Source: Chalara sp. BL73 (Eukaryota > Ascomycota > Leotiomycetes > Helotiales). Taken from it: a stretch of 64,000 bases of DNA. The stretch is taken from positions 374,501 through 438,500 of the forward strand of contig CAKJVC010000010.1 of assembly GCA_918026815.1 (NCBI GenBank), in the 5' to 3' direction. Positions 46,932 through 57,721 of the stretch are shown here, piece after piece (the first letter of the stretch is position 1; every line of letters starts with the position of its first letter). Under the pieces are notes generated by a model that saw nothing but the letters and a program-made list of their open reading frames with translations, had not been told where the DNA came from and did not search any database. The translations under genes were made by a program, and so were the position numbers.

Positions 46932-47480
46932 GGTACCTCGACCCCCAGAGTTATGCTCGAACTTGGCAATACGGGTTTGTACCTCCAGAGATGAGATGGC
47001 CAGCACTTGGCGGAGTGACGTTTCACAGCCGCAAGAATAGTCGATGTGATAACGATTCTGGGCAAAGCTGCTTGCGCGTTGTTGCATTAGGGGTTGACTT
47101 CAGTATATCTTTCGCTTTCTTGTATACCGTCTTACTCGTTCTTGTATTCCGCTTTCTATCAGATCTCACTTCTGCCGCTTTCATCGACCTACTCTGCATG
47201 TTTGACATTTAAGGTTCCACGAAAGATACCGTGTATATAGTCGGTCGGTACTATATGTATTCGAGCTATTTCCATGAACGTCATCGAGTGACAGCAGATA
47301 TAGACTGCAATCACCGATCCGAAATCATTAGTCGTCAGTATTGCTCAATAACGCACTCCACCTTTGGTCATAAAAATCAGATTTATCTAAGGTGTCAGCA
47401 AAGCATCCTTTGCCAGGCATATTCCACAACTTCCTGCTTTCATATTCATCCAATAACTTGACCCCTCCCATACCTGGAAG
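46932..47480. other. intergenic
   Basis: No gene supported; promoter of the membrane protein at 47481. Confidence 0.45.
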
Positions 47481-48400
47481 ATGACGGGCAAATTTTCCAA
47501 CAAAAATGAGCTTGGAGATAGATGCGAGCATTATGCAGGTTTCATGCGAAACCTGAATTTGACTACAGCAAACATCATATTCTGGATTCTTTTTGTATTT
47601 GTACTCCTTCTGATGTGTATCAGCTCCGTCCAACATCATAAGTGCGTACAGTCTCTTCCTTCCACCCATCTTCAGAAGCAAAAGTCTGTCAACTATCAGC
47701 TAACACGGGCAAGATCCAACGCCCTTGGAGAAGCAGCCAAAATGCTACCTGAGCATGAGACAAATACTCGAAGGTACGCAAAGCATGTCCGCAGGCTTCG
47801 CATGCGATACCTCGGTATCGTGGGGCTTTGTCTCGTACTGTCCATTACCTGCACAGTCATTGAAGTCTTTGCCGCCTTCAATATTGAGTACTGTGATGGC
47901 GAAGACCTCATGCAGCTATACTGGGGCTTTTGGTCCGTCCTTCAGGTTGGCTCTAACATTGCTATCTTTGGCGTAATGCTACAATTATGGATCGTTCTCG
48001 GCAATGTACAGTCTCCTTCATGGGCTGTTGCATTGGGCACTCCAGTTCTCGTGTTCGCGGCTTTAACCTGGATATTCAGCGAGATCACCAAGGTTGTGCT
48101 GAAGAAATGCTTCCACAAGGACATTGCGGACGATGAAGACACAAGTGACGATGAAAGCAGCGGTGACGCAGAGGGAGGAAGGGGCGAATACAATACGACC
48201 ATGGAAAAGTGGTTGAGTAGAGCGTGAGTCTTCTCTCCCAATGCATATCTTGTTGTCGAACCAAAAGGCTGATGGTTAATAGTGTTAGCAGTCCAACTTT
48301 GGTGGATTCGAGGAGGCCTTCGACTATCCTGCAGGCAGAGGCGACGAGAAATGGCTTGGGCAATGGTATGCTACCAAGAAGAAACACCTTGCCGTTGTGA
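47481..48400 (+). CDS. four-helix membrane protein of unknown function
   Basis: Exons 47481-48223 and 48283-48400 give 286 residues. Four hydrophobic segments stand out: ANIIFWILFVFVLLLMCISS (~30-49), YLGIVGLCLVLSITCTVIEV (~110-135), FWSVLQVGSNIAIFGVMLQL (~150-175) and TPVLVFAALTWIFSEI (~185-205). A basic loop sits between helices 1 and 2. The C-terminal ~75 residues are acidic (DDEDTSDDESSGDAEGG) then Ser/Arg-rich. No Cys or charged pattern of a known transporter was recognised; tetraspan-like topology only. Intact frame with clean splice sites. Confidence 0.7.
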
Positions 48401-48765
48401 TATGAATAAATGCCATTTGCTTGTGAAGATTTGGCCATTTTGATGAGTAGGACTATTGATGAGGGACATGGCATTTGAGCGGTGGAGTTTTTGATCTCAG
48501 CCTGCTCAAGTGCTGAGCTAGGATGGAGCTTTAAGCTATGAAGAGATGCGTAGATTTGATTATGAATTGAATAACGACTTTCAGGATTGTTGCATACCTC
48601 TATGTTATCCATCCATCCCAAGAGTCTTTCAATCGATATACACTAGGCGCCTAGCCTATCTCATCCTTTCTACCCGTACATCCATAATGGTATGAGGCCT
48701 TCTTCACTTCATCATACATCCGTTCATGCGTGCTAAGGCAACGCGTCCGCAGCAACAATGCTTTC
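48401..48765. other. intergenic between convergent genes
   Basis: 3' flanks of genes at 47481 (+) and 48766 (-). No coding content. Confidence 0.5.
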
Positions 48766-49509
48766 TTACCTTTGCAACCGCGGCAGAGCTGTCTCCATCA
48801 ACAGCTTCGTATACAAACGATGCAACCACTCAATATGCTCCGGCATTGGCTTCCCCTTGGTCTTCTGGTTCCCCGCAAAAAAAACGCTCTTCAGACCAAA
48901 CTCCACCACCCCTTCCTCCTTCTTCACATTAGTCACCATCTCAAAGAGTCCGTCATTTGGTCTCGGTCCACGTATCAAAGGCGAATCTCCGCATCGAAAA
49001 GCAATCTTTGTAGGCTCTTTATAGACGACTTCGAAGTGGTCGGTCACTTGTGTTCCGGGTTCGTATGAGGCTTGTTGGAGCGCTGGCCGGGACCAGAGCT
49101 GATGCGCGGTTGTTGTGTCATTCTTGTATTTTCGCTCCAGATAGGCCCGTTGGAAGGCATAGCCTGTGAATAATCAGCCTCCCTTCTGCATTTCCAGCAT
49201 CTCGAAGTAGACCGTATGCAGACACATACCTAAACTTCCCCAGACTGCCCCAGTAAAAGCCTCCACAAGCTTTCCATCATCCTCCAAGAGCTGCGGCTTG
49301 ATGTCCTTTAGCGGTACTCGCCGCACACAATAATCGTGCGTGAACGCGTTATTATAGGGATTTTGTTCCTTCACATAAGGGTGTGTGTATATGGGGTCTG
49401 CCTCATCGATTGGGACGAACTTGCTGTTGCGGGTGATGATTGTCCATCCGGCCACACCACCAACGCCAATGGCACCAATTGTGTTGAAAATTGAGCGGAC
49501 GCGAGACAT
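48766..49509 (-). CDS. conserved fungal protein of unknown function, thioesterase-like remainder
   Basis: Exons 49509-49230 and 49163-48766 give 225 residues. The N-terminus has a short hydrophobic segment after a basic start (MSRVRSIFNTIGAIGVGGVA), which could be a membrane anchor or a mitochondrial leader. Downstream are YVKEQNPYNNAFTHDYCVRR, GYAFQRAYLERKYKNDTTTA, THFE-type strand TDHFEVVYKEPTKIAFRCGD, and a strongly conserved-looking EFGLKSVFFAGNQ, PMPEHIEWLHRLYTKLLMET. The order resembles fungal proteins with a hot-dog-like half, but I cannot assign a reaction. Intact, normal gene. Confidence 0.7.
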
Positions 49510-50204
49510 GACTGTTTTTTTTGTTCAAGCTACACAGTTTGAGGGAAGAGACAATCTGGGAGAGAAAGGTAAAGTTGGGGGTGAGGTTGCAAACCCCACT
49601 AGGAACGGCCAGGGATTCAGTGCCGCGTGTCAGGGGTCATAGTTCCTGAACAGCGGGAAGTGGGCTAAGCCTCCCGCGACTGGCTAGCCTCAAAACGTGA
49701 TTTATGATAAAATCCTTATTGTACAACGCTATCGACTTTTTAACATAAATAACTTAGTAACTAGACTCTTTGATGAAATACGTTTGTAACTTAAATAAAA
49801 AGAATATATATTTAAACTAACAAAAGAAATTAAGCTTAAAATGACTTTTAAACTATTTAGTACTGTAAACAGTTCTGTTTGTAACTTACAGTTTGCTTAA
49901 AGAAAACAAAGGTATTTAACTCTACAAAGTCTAACTAAAGTTTTAAGCGAGTTTTGGCATATATTGAATACTATCAAACCCGGAATATTATGCAGTAGGA
50001 AGTTACAATCAGAAAGAATATATGTTAGGCTGGGTTACAATGTCAAGTATATGGTCCGGAGGGAAATGAGACAAAAAAAGCAAGAGAGAAAAGATATATT
50101 TCTAAATTAAACAATATAAAACAACCTCAAGATTACTTAGGTCTCAAACTTGAGGTTCCAACAAGAAAATAAATTCAAGTTCGACTCTATCAGCCTTCAC
50201 AATC
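49510..50204. other. AT-rich tract
   Basis: From ~49690 to ~50160 the sequence is strongly AT-rich, with many TTTAAA and ATAAA words and no coding content. It directly precedes the 3' end of the WD40 gene. It may be a mutated transposon, but no terminal repeat or coding remnant was recognised. Confidence 0.45.
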
Positions 50205-51663
50205 TCACCCGCCATATTTTCTCCCTCTCTTTCTCAACACCACAGCAACCCTTCCGGTTTCATCCAACGGCATCACTTCCCAGACCATTTCAACAGGAAG
50301 CCCCAGTTCCTTTACAAGCCCAATGTCTAGTCCATCTATCTTCCAAGCCTTAACACAACAATCAAGCCCACAAGCATTATCTGCTGCACCCCCCTTTGTA
50401 CCCCCAGTTATTGACCAAGGGCCTACCATACATCTTTGCATAATAGCGTGATCATATAGCTGTGTACTGCGTTCTAGGTGGTAGGTGTTAGTCGAAGAAC
50501 ACTCCCAGACTTTTGCATATCCGTCAGGGCTTGTGCTAATTAGGCGATCTCGGTGGAACACCAGGCCGTTGACGATTTTGATATGGCCGTTGAACAAGGC
50601 GATATTTGTCCTGAACTAAGCAAAATGTGACTCAACTTGCCAGCTCGCGAAAATAAACAAAAATTTGGAGAGAGAAAAGAAGAAGAACAACTCACCCATT
50701 CTCTATCCCCAAAATACGGACCGCGCCATCTTTTTTCCCGACTGCGACTCCAGCACCACCAATTGCCAGTCCAAACGCCTCAATCTCCATTTCTACTTTC
50801 CAAATAGGGCATCCGGAACTCGCATCCCAGGCACAGATGGAGCCTTCGTAGCCTGCGGAAATGAATTTGGTGTCGTTATCGAACGAGCGGATTTGCGCGA
50901 CATCTCTCTTATGGCCATTGTTAAATGAATTTAAATAAGTTGCGGAGCCTGTCGCCCATTGGCGGATCGTGTCGTCGACCGTGCAAACAAGAATAGAAGA
51001 GCTTTGGGGCGTTGAAAGAACGTGCAGAAGGTATATTTGAAGAAGTTTGGATGGACGGGAGGGAGGGATTGGTGGAGCTATAGGTTGGGGAAGGGCACTA
51101 GAAATGTCAGCTTAAGTGAAAGGGTAAGTGATTGCTTAGTCTGGGTATAAAAAGAGGAATCGTGTCCTTCAGAAATCCAAAAGCAGGCATCAAAGGCAGA
51201 TAGTAGCATAGAGAGCAACAGATGGCGTCGTTGCTTTCAAACCATCTAGCTAGAGCGATAGCGTAAAATGAAGTAAATCACAAGGAAACATTTTACTTAT
51301 AACTGAAGAAAAATTATCTCACTTCTCATTTACCCGCCAGATTCTCAAAGCCCCATCAGAGCTCCCAACTACAATGTTCTCGTCAACTACCGCTACTGCC
51401 CAAACAATCTCACCACATGGATCATTGAGACTCAAGATGTGGGAACCGTCCTGGGATGAGAAAACGTGGACCGTTGCGTTGGTTAGTGCAACGGCGATGT
51501 AGGCACTAGTGCATGAGAGACTGGTTACGACAGCCGTTTCCTGGGCGTTGCATGGGATTGGAGTTGAGGCTAAGAGGTCCATTGTGGGACAGTGGAATAT
51601 TCTGATGGTGTAAGTGCGAAGTCTAACCAGTACCGAAATACGTGTTATATAAACGCGTGACAA
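50205..51663 (-). CDS. WD40-repeat protein, apparently N-terminally truncated
   Basis: Exons 51663-51323, 51097-50696 and 50610-50205 join in phase to ~382 residues. Repeats are visible: EIVWAVAVVDENIVVGSSDG ALRIW; SILVCTVDDTIRQW; VAQIRSFDNDTKFISAGYEG SICAWD; KIVNGLVFHRDRLISTSPDG YAKVWE. The fold is a beta-propeller of F-box/WD40 type, ending like such proteins (VAVVLRKRGRK). The frame begins inside a repeat (TIRIFHCPTMDLLAST) with no ATG before 51582 and AT-rich DNA just upstream, so an N-terminal part, possibly with an F-box, seems lost. The first intron (~225 bp) is longer than its neighbours. May be a pseudogene. Confidence 0.55.
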
Positions 51664-53928
51664 TAATCAAGGTGTTTTTTGGGGGGGAGGCAACGACTTC
51701 TAAATATCGCCAACGTTTAAATCTGAAAAAAGTTAGCTTTATAAAATTGAAAAGTAATAGAGCTAAAATTTGAAATTAAATAGAAAGACTTTTTTTTCTG
51801 CATATAAACTTTGTTCATTTGTATATTTATGAATTATACTATAAGTTTTGCACTCTAGTAATTTTTCTACCCGGGGCCTTGCAAAGGAATTAAAGGGTTT
51901 TGAAACAACGGCTTGAGTATTGTGCACAGTTACCTGCCAAAGGATAAAGAAGGCTTAGTGTCTGGCCTTATGCATATGCTGTTGGAGTGGGGAGCTGGAC
52001 ACTGCAACGGGGCAAGGCGGTTAGAATCGGACTCCAATAGGTCACAGATGATATATACAATAGGTAAGCAAGGGAAATCAGGTTTATTTCTCGCTATGGA
52101 GGAATTGAAGTGTTTTCAGGAGATACGTGAATTTATGGGGCTTTGAAGCTTATTCGTTGTATGGGTATGTGGGCAAATCATTGGACACCATTTATAAGCT
52201 TATTTGAAAAGCAAAAAATATATGAGGACCTACTCCCTCACATCACATGGTTCACATTGTAAGGCCGCAAATGCATCTTTTCATCACCAAAATGATCCGG
52301 ATACAGTAGTCCCAAATCCATCCGCTCTGATGTCTAGCAGCTCCGATAGCCAAAGATAGTTCATAGGGTCTGATAGATTAAGGTTTCCTGTTTGATTTAC
52401 GAAATTTTAATCTGTCATGGTTCTTTCAAAAGCGGTCTTTTATCTGTAACACTTTAGTGCGCTGCGTCTTGCTCTATGTTCTGAGATTATATGATCTTTA
52501 ATTTCGGTCACTATTTAGTTTTTTATATATGACTGAGACCTTATCCTCGAAGTCCGCTCTTCTACAAAATGGTCGGATGGCAAACTGGACGCAACTGGAA
52601 TCAGTATTACCCGAGACCTTTGAATAGTTTAATAAGTCTCAATATAAATTAGGAGCAAAAGCAGGTATGCATATTGCTCTACCAGTTGTTAGGGCTAGAT
52701 TCAGGGCGAAGGTTAGTTCTCACAAATTTGTTGCTTCCATGGCTCCATGTTTTATAAAAGTCCTTGGGTTAAGCTCGCAACCTCAATTGCGTTGAAGTGA
52801 AGTTTGCGCAAGATCTCATGAAGCATTATTTTCAGAACTCGGCCCCAAGCCCCCCATATGCGTAGGTATTTGATCGCATCTTGGATGTCGCCACCGCTCT
52901 GACGGGCCGTCATAGGAGGGAAAAGGTTCATTCCATTGCTCCATGCCGTTGATAAAATCACCAATGAAGCATGCGACTGCAGTGTGAAGTGGGATTCCAA
53001 TGTCCTTCATGGCTATTTTACACTACTCCTGCCAACGACCTGGTGCCATCGTGATTTCTCAAGTCAGAGTTTCTTCATTGAGACGAGACACTTCAACCCG
53101 ACGGATCATGGTGCCACAGCCCCTGTGCTTGTCACCAAGAACACGTAAACGGAGAAACCCATTGCCTAGCCATGCAACTTGGAGTATGACACATGGAAGT
53201 AAACTGACGTATGTCTTTCAGGACCAACAAACTCAGAAAGGACTGATAACGACCACTAAACCGGGGCTTTGAGCCCACTTCCACGAATTGGCCTTTCTTA
53301 ACAATACGTAGTTCGAGCCAGTAGTCTTTCATGCTACGTATTGGTGATTTATAACACCGCGGCATGCTGAAAGTATCATGACACTCTTCAAGCTGACGTG
53401 GCTGACTTCCTTAGACATTACCATAAGGTTAAGAACAAACACTTGTTGCGAAGCTCAATGCCGTTGAAGATTAATGTTGTTGATGGAAAATAAAACGACC
53501 GCAGCATTCACCCCGCGAGAATCATTACTCATGATCAAGGGCAAAGGTGTCACGAGTACCTCAAATGTCGATCTGCCGTAGATGCTGAGGCTCCTGGTGC
53601 AGTCCGTATGAAACGCGCAATCAGGGAATGGACCAATGTAATTCAACATTTACGGAAAACTTTCCCGACTTTTCCACAAGTTTCACGTCTTCAGGTAATG
53701 ACTGGTTTCTTGGCGATATTCGTCACATCGCGGGAAGGCCATCAAGCGAGATATACAAATTTATCCAAATTGCCTAGGTAATCCGAATTTTGCTAAATGG
53801 AGCCAATCCTTCCGCAGTCCTTGCAACATAATCACGAGTCATCAGGAATTCAGATATATGTATACATGATAGCCTCTCTGTGGGATTTGTTTCTATATTA
53901 ACGATTAAGCCCCTTTTCTAACTTCGTC
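51664..53928. other. 2.3-kb gap; AT-rich at start, decayed coding-like patches later
   Basis: 51664-51890 is AT-rich and abuts the truncated WD40 gene. On the minus strand, short coding-like patches occur at 53649-53455 (RSLSIYGRSTFEVLVTPLPL), 53365-53132 and 53010-52816, but they do not join into a gene. The end of the gap is the AA9 promoter. Confidence 0.35.
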
Positions 53929-55011
53929 ATGTTGTCACTTAAAGTAGTTACCTCAGTGTGTGCTTTTGCAACCACCGTTCTAGGTCATGGATTTGTAACG
54001 GGTTTCACCACCGATGGGAAGTGGAACCAGGGATTCTTATGTATGTGCTACAAACTCGCTACACTATCTGCACAATGTGGTCTGCCAATGATGTGTGGCT
54101 GATGCCACCCCTTTTCTGTGCATTGCGGCTCTACTATATACTATCTGATCTACACATGGAGAGACTAACTCTTGCAGTGGACTATTATTACCAAAAAGTC
54201 AATACTGGTTCATTCCCCAACATCGCAGCCTGGTATGCAACTTTCATCCCAATTTCCTCCCTCCTGACATTGGTTTTAATCATATCACAGGTACGCTGAG
54301 AATCTCGATTCAGGATTCGTCCAGCCCAACGACTACGGTACTGCCCACATAAACTGCCATAAGAATTCAGTCCCAGGTGTCCTCACCACTAGCGTTGCAG
54401 CGGGCGGATCAATCGTGTTCGAATGGCCATCCACCTGGCCGCACCCATACGGCCCTCTCCTCACCTACGTAGCATCATGCAACGGTGACTGCTCAAAGGT
54501 CGACAAGACGGCCCTAAGATGGGTCAAGATTGACGAGAGCGGCATTAATTATAGCACCCAGAAGTGGGCGAGCCAGGTGCTTATCGATCAGGGCGGGAAG
54601 TGGACAACCAAGGTGCCCGCCAGTCTGAAGGCAGGCAATTATGTGTTCAGACACGAGATCATCGCGTGAGTTTCCCCAGCGTATTGATTGCTTTGAGACA
54701 TGGCCCAGACCTCCATGATCAAGAATGTTAAGCTTGGAGCCATCGTAATATGACTGCTAAGCTCTAGCACTTTTTAAGCTATCTTGACTGACAAGTTCCA
54801 CAACAGACTTCACGGTGCTGGCTCAGCAAACGGCGCACAAAACTATCCACAGTGCTTCAACATCGCCGTCACCGGCTCTGGATCCACCTCTTTACCCTCT
54901 GGAACTGCCGGTACCAGCTTGTATAAATCGACCGACCCCGGAATTTTGTTCAACCCATATACCACCATCACCAACTACGTCATCCCAGGGCCAGCTATCT
55001 GGAAAGGTTAA
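53929..55011 (+). CDS. AA9 lytic polysaccharide monooxygenase
   Basis: Exons 53929-54040, 54178-54232, 54291-54665 and 54807-55011 give 248 residues. The signal peptide ([19 protein letters not shown]) ends directly before His20, the N-terminal copper ligand of the mature enzyme (HGFVTGF). The second ligand is His107 in [19 protein letters not shown], and the axial site fits Tyr194 in GAQNYPQC with Gln192 and His183 nearby. Secreted copper enzymes of AA9 cleave cellulose or hemicellulose oxidatively. There is no cellulose-binding module; the protein ends after the catalytic domain (IPGPAIWKG). The motif is H-P-Y-G-P rather than the H-x-G-P of many AA9s, a known subgroup feature as far as I recall. 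All introns have canonical borders. Confidence 0.93.
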
Positions 55012-55885
55012 GTTTGATGATGAGCAGATTATGAGATGGTTGGGTCTAAACTGTAGGCGCTACGCAGCATGAGATAGCTGCGGTGACCGGGTTGCCAACG
55101 CTCTCTGTATATAGGTTATATATTTATATATGGATACGTATCTGAATATATATATATATATATATGATTGTAACCTTCTGGAGCTGACCAAATTGACCTG
55201 CCATTAAAGTATAAAAAGGTTAAGACGCAACACGAAATATTTCTATTTATACGTCTTTGGCATTTCTTGCGACGTTATTATACTACTAGGTAGAGAGTTG
55301 TAACCAGAACAAGAAAACGTTTGATACTAGCTTTCTACTACGTACGCATAACCTCCCCTTTGAAGCTGGACGCGCCATCGTGAATGATGTGGGAAACATA
55401 GGTTTATGGGTTCGTTCTACGATGGGCAGTCATCAGAATTCCAGAGGCAATTGCTGTTTATGCAGATATGATAGTGAAGGAGCCCAAGAAGGCCAGCGGG
55501 GGCGTTTAGAATTTTCTTGTGCATTTCTGATTTTACAGTATATATACAAGGAGAATTTGAACTTCTCTATATATGTGCAGACTGTTTGTGTTCCTCTATC
55601 CGCCTATAACTCCGAAAAGAATCCCGTTGATGTTTTCTACATCTTTTCATGTTTCACGTTCTAACATAAAGTAGCGTCTTTAATGCATACCTGATAGAAG
55701 ATATAGCCTTTCTAATTACACCCATGGGTCTCGCTCTGAGACGCAATATTAAAACAATTAAAGAGGCCAGAATGAGGCAGGCAGTCCATGGCTAGGTTTA
55801 CTGAGCATGAGGGATGAGCAAGGGTTGGTTCCTGGAATACGTATGTGGTAAGTGGAAGGTTGGCTGTTGTTTGCAAATCTACTCC
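55012..55885. other. intergenic
   Basis: 3' flank of the AA9 gene with an AT microsatellite, then sequence without supported coding content up to the LETM1-like gene. Confidence 0.5.
55146..55165. repeat. AT dinucleotide microsatellite
   Basis: Ten uninterrupted AT units in the 3' flank of the AA9 gene. Confidence 0.85.
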
Positions 55886-57103
55886 TCAAGACTTGGATGG
55901 CCACACAGAAGGTCTATGCGTGAGTTAGCTTTTGACGAGAGCTTACTGTATAACGGAATTCGAGACGTACCTTGTAAGCAGCAAGTGCTCTGCTGTTGCC
56001 TTGTGCTTTGCTTGCAACCAATTGCTAAGATCGTCTCTAATTTGCTCAACTGGTCGCCCAAGGACATCAATTCCTCGCTCTACGCATGCCATACGCAATT
56101 CCCCTTCATTCATATACTTTGTCCCTCCCGCCTTATTGATCAACAAGTCATCGAGTTCAAAATAATCCAGCCATTGCCGAACTCTAGACTTCAATATTGA
56201 GGTTGGTAAGCCGGGTAATTTCCCTGGAAATAGCCAGTCCCATAGCCTGCTACTCAAGCCCAGGCTCCAACTGATGTGTAGGAGTTGCATCCGTTTCAGC
56301 GAATCTATTTTCGTAGCTGCTGTAGAAGGAAGCGTCAAGTTCCGGAAAGAGATCTTGCGGCGCTCCTCAAGCTTTTGTCGATCTCCTTTAATCTGCTTGG
56401 GAATTCGACATGTCCATGGCACTACATTACTAAGTGCAAGCACTACCAAGGGTGTGAACTCCCCACAGATCATAAACATTATTCCAAAGACTGGTACTCG
56501 TCTTATGTCATGCCAATTTCTCCGCAGGAGCTGGAATTCTTGTCGATTTAATCCTCCTTCTCTTACCGCTATCGATATGCTTCCTTTGTACTTTTGTTTT
56601 ACCCGGTCTTGGATTGGCCGAGCGGCTTTGTAGTTGTTCCATATGTTCTTCACACCCGTTTTGTAGAACCCTGCATAGCCCTTCCCGAGCTTGAATAGAT
56701 AGTTGAATAGTGCCTGGTCAGCCTGGCGGACTGGAAGATCTAATGGGGCAGGCAGTGTTGTGGTTGGGCCATTGACAAAGTGCGTCGAAGTTGCAGAATC
56801 CGAGATGGGTGCTAGAGCATCAATTCGATGTTTTGATGCGCTGTTTACTAAGATCGTAGACTTCAGAGGTAAACTCTGCTTCGCGGAAGTAAGAGATTTT
56901 TGGATCTGTTTTGAAGGTAATGCCTGCTTCTGCTGTGGCTTTGCTGGAGCGGGCTTTAAGACGGCCTTTAGAGGTTGTTGGTGCTTCTTCTGTAGAGTCG
57001 TGGCATGTCGAACAGTGCAAGGTCGCAAACCCAACCGGTACGGAGTAGAGGTAGAAATTAGGCAGCGTGGAGAGCGCGGAGAGCGCAAAATGAGTGTGGT
57101 CAT
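55886..57103 (-). CDS. LETM1-domain mitochondrial protein
   Basis: Main exon 57103-55971 plus a short last exon 55913-55886 (donor GTACGT, acceptor ATAG) give 386 residues; without splicing the protein would run on to 55943. The first ~60 residues are rich in Arg, Ser and Thr with no acidic residue (TLILRSPRSPRCLISTSTPY), a mitochondrial targeting signal. Residues ~160-320 match the LETM1 ribosome-binding-like domain (PF07766): EFQLLRRNWHDIRRVPVFGI and FMICGEFTPLVVLALSNVVP, the membrane segment. LETM1/Mdm38 proteins sit in the inner membrane and act in K+/H+ exchange and in coupling mitochondrial ribosomes to the membrane. This is the shorter LETM1-like type without EF hands or long coiled coil. 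Confidence 0.85.
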
Positions 57104-57721
57104 CGCATTAGTAGCAGTATAGATGAAGTTGTCGGAGAGAAGAGAAAATGAAATGAAATATACAAAATTATTGATGTGACGTTGTGGAATGAAATACGTA
57201 CAGGGGTGGGGTTTGGAACTCCGTGGGGTGTGTACAAAATACTTTAGGTAGGTTTAGCCGACTGGACAAGCTGTATCATATTCACGTGACAAGTCGTTGA
57301 AGCAGAACACTTTCACATTTTCACATTCACATCGATCAAGAGCTTGCTGAATAATGAAGCTGGGTATCTGTATACTCATATACATGAGAAGTTTGCTTTT
57401 CGTAAAGCATAAAATTTTGAGAAGGAGTTAACAGCCAAAAACTGGTGCCACAATAGTCCTGTAGCATGTTCTCCCGCTTTGTCATGAAACAGGTATATTG
57501 TTCGAATGTATTTTGTGCTTCCACCACACTGCTGAAAGCAATGCCAAATTCTTGATGGAGCCAGAGAAGAAACAGAAAGGGCCAAATCCTCTTGGTGGTA
57601 TAATGCAATCCTTCAACGCCGCTCCCACCTAGGTCAGCCGCTCCACCCAAAAATTACGCATCCATGCAACGCCTAAAAGCATTTCGTTACGAAAGTAAAT
57701 TGACCTGTTGTACCACCAAAG
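57104..57721. other. intergenic
   Basis: Promoter side of the LETM1-like gene and 3' flank of the Nab3-like gene. Minus-strand frames at 57336-57650 show no domain. Confidence 0.45.

Noticed and set aside
52752..53649. Minus-strand coding-like patches that could be one gene
   Set aside because: Frames cannot be joined with acceptable splice sites and no family is recognised; left as a gap note.
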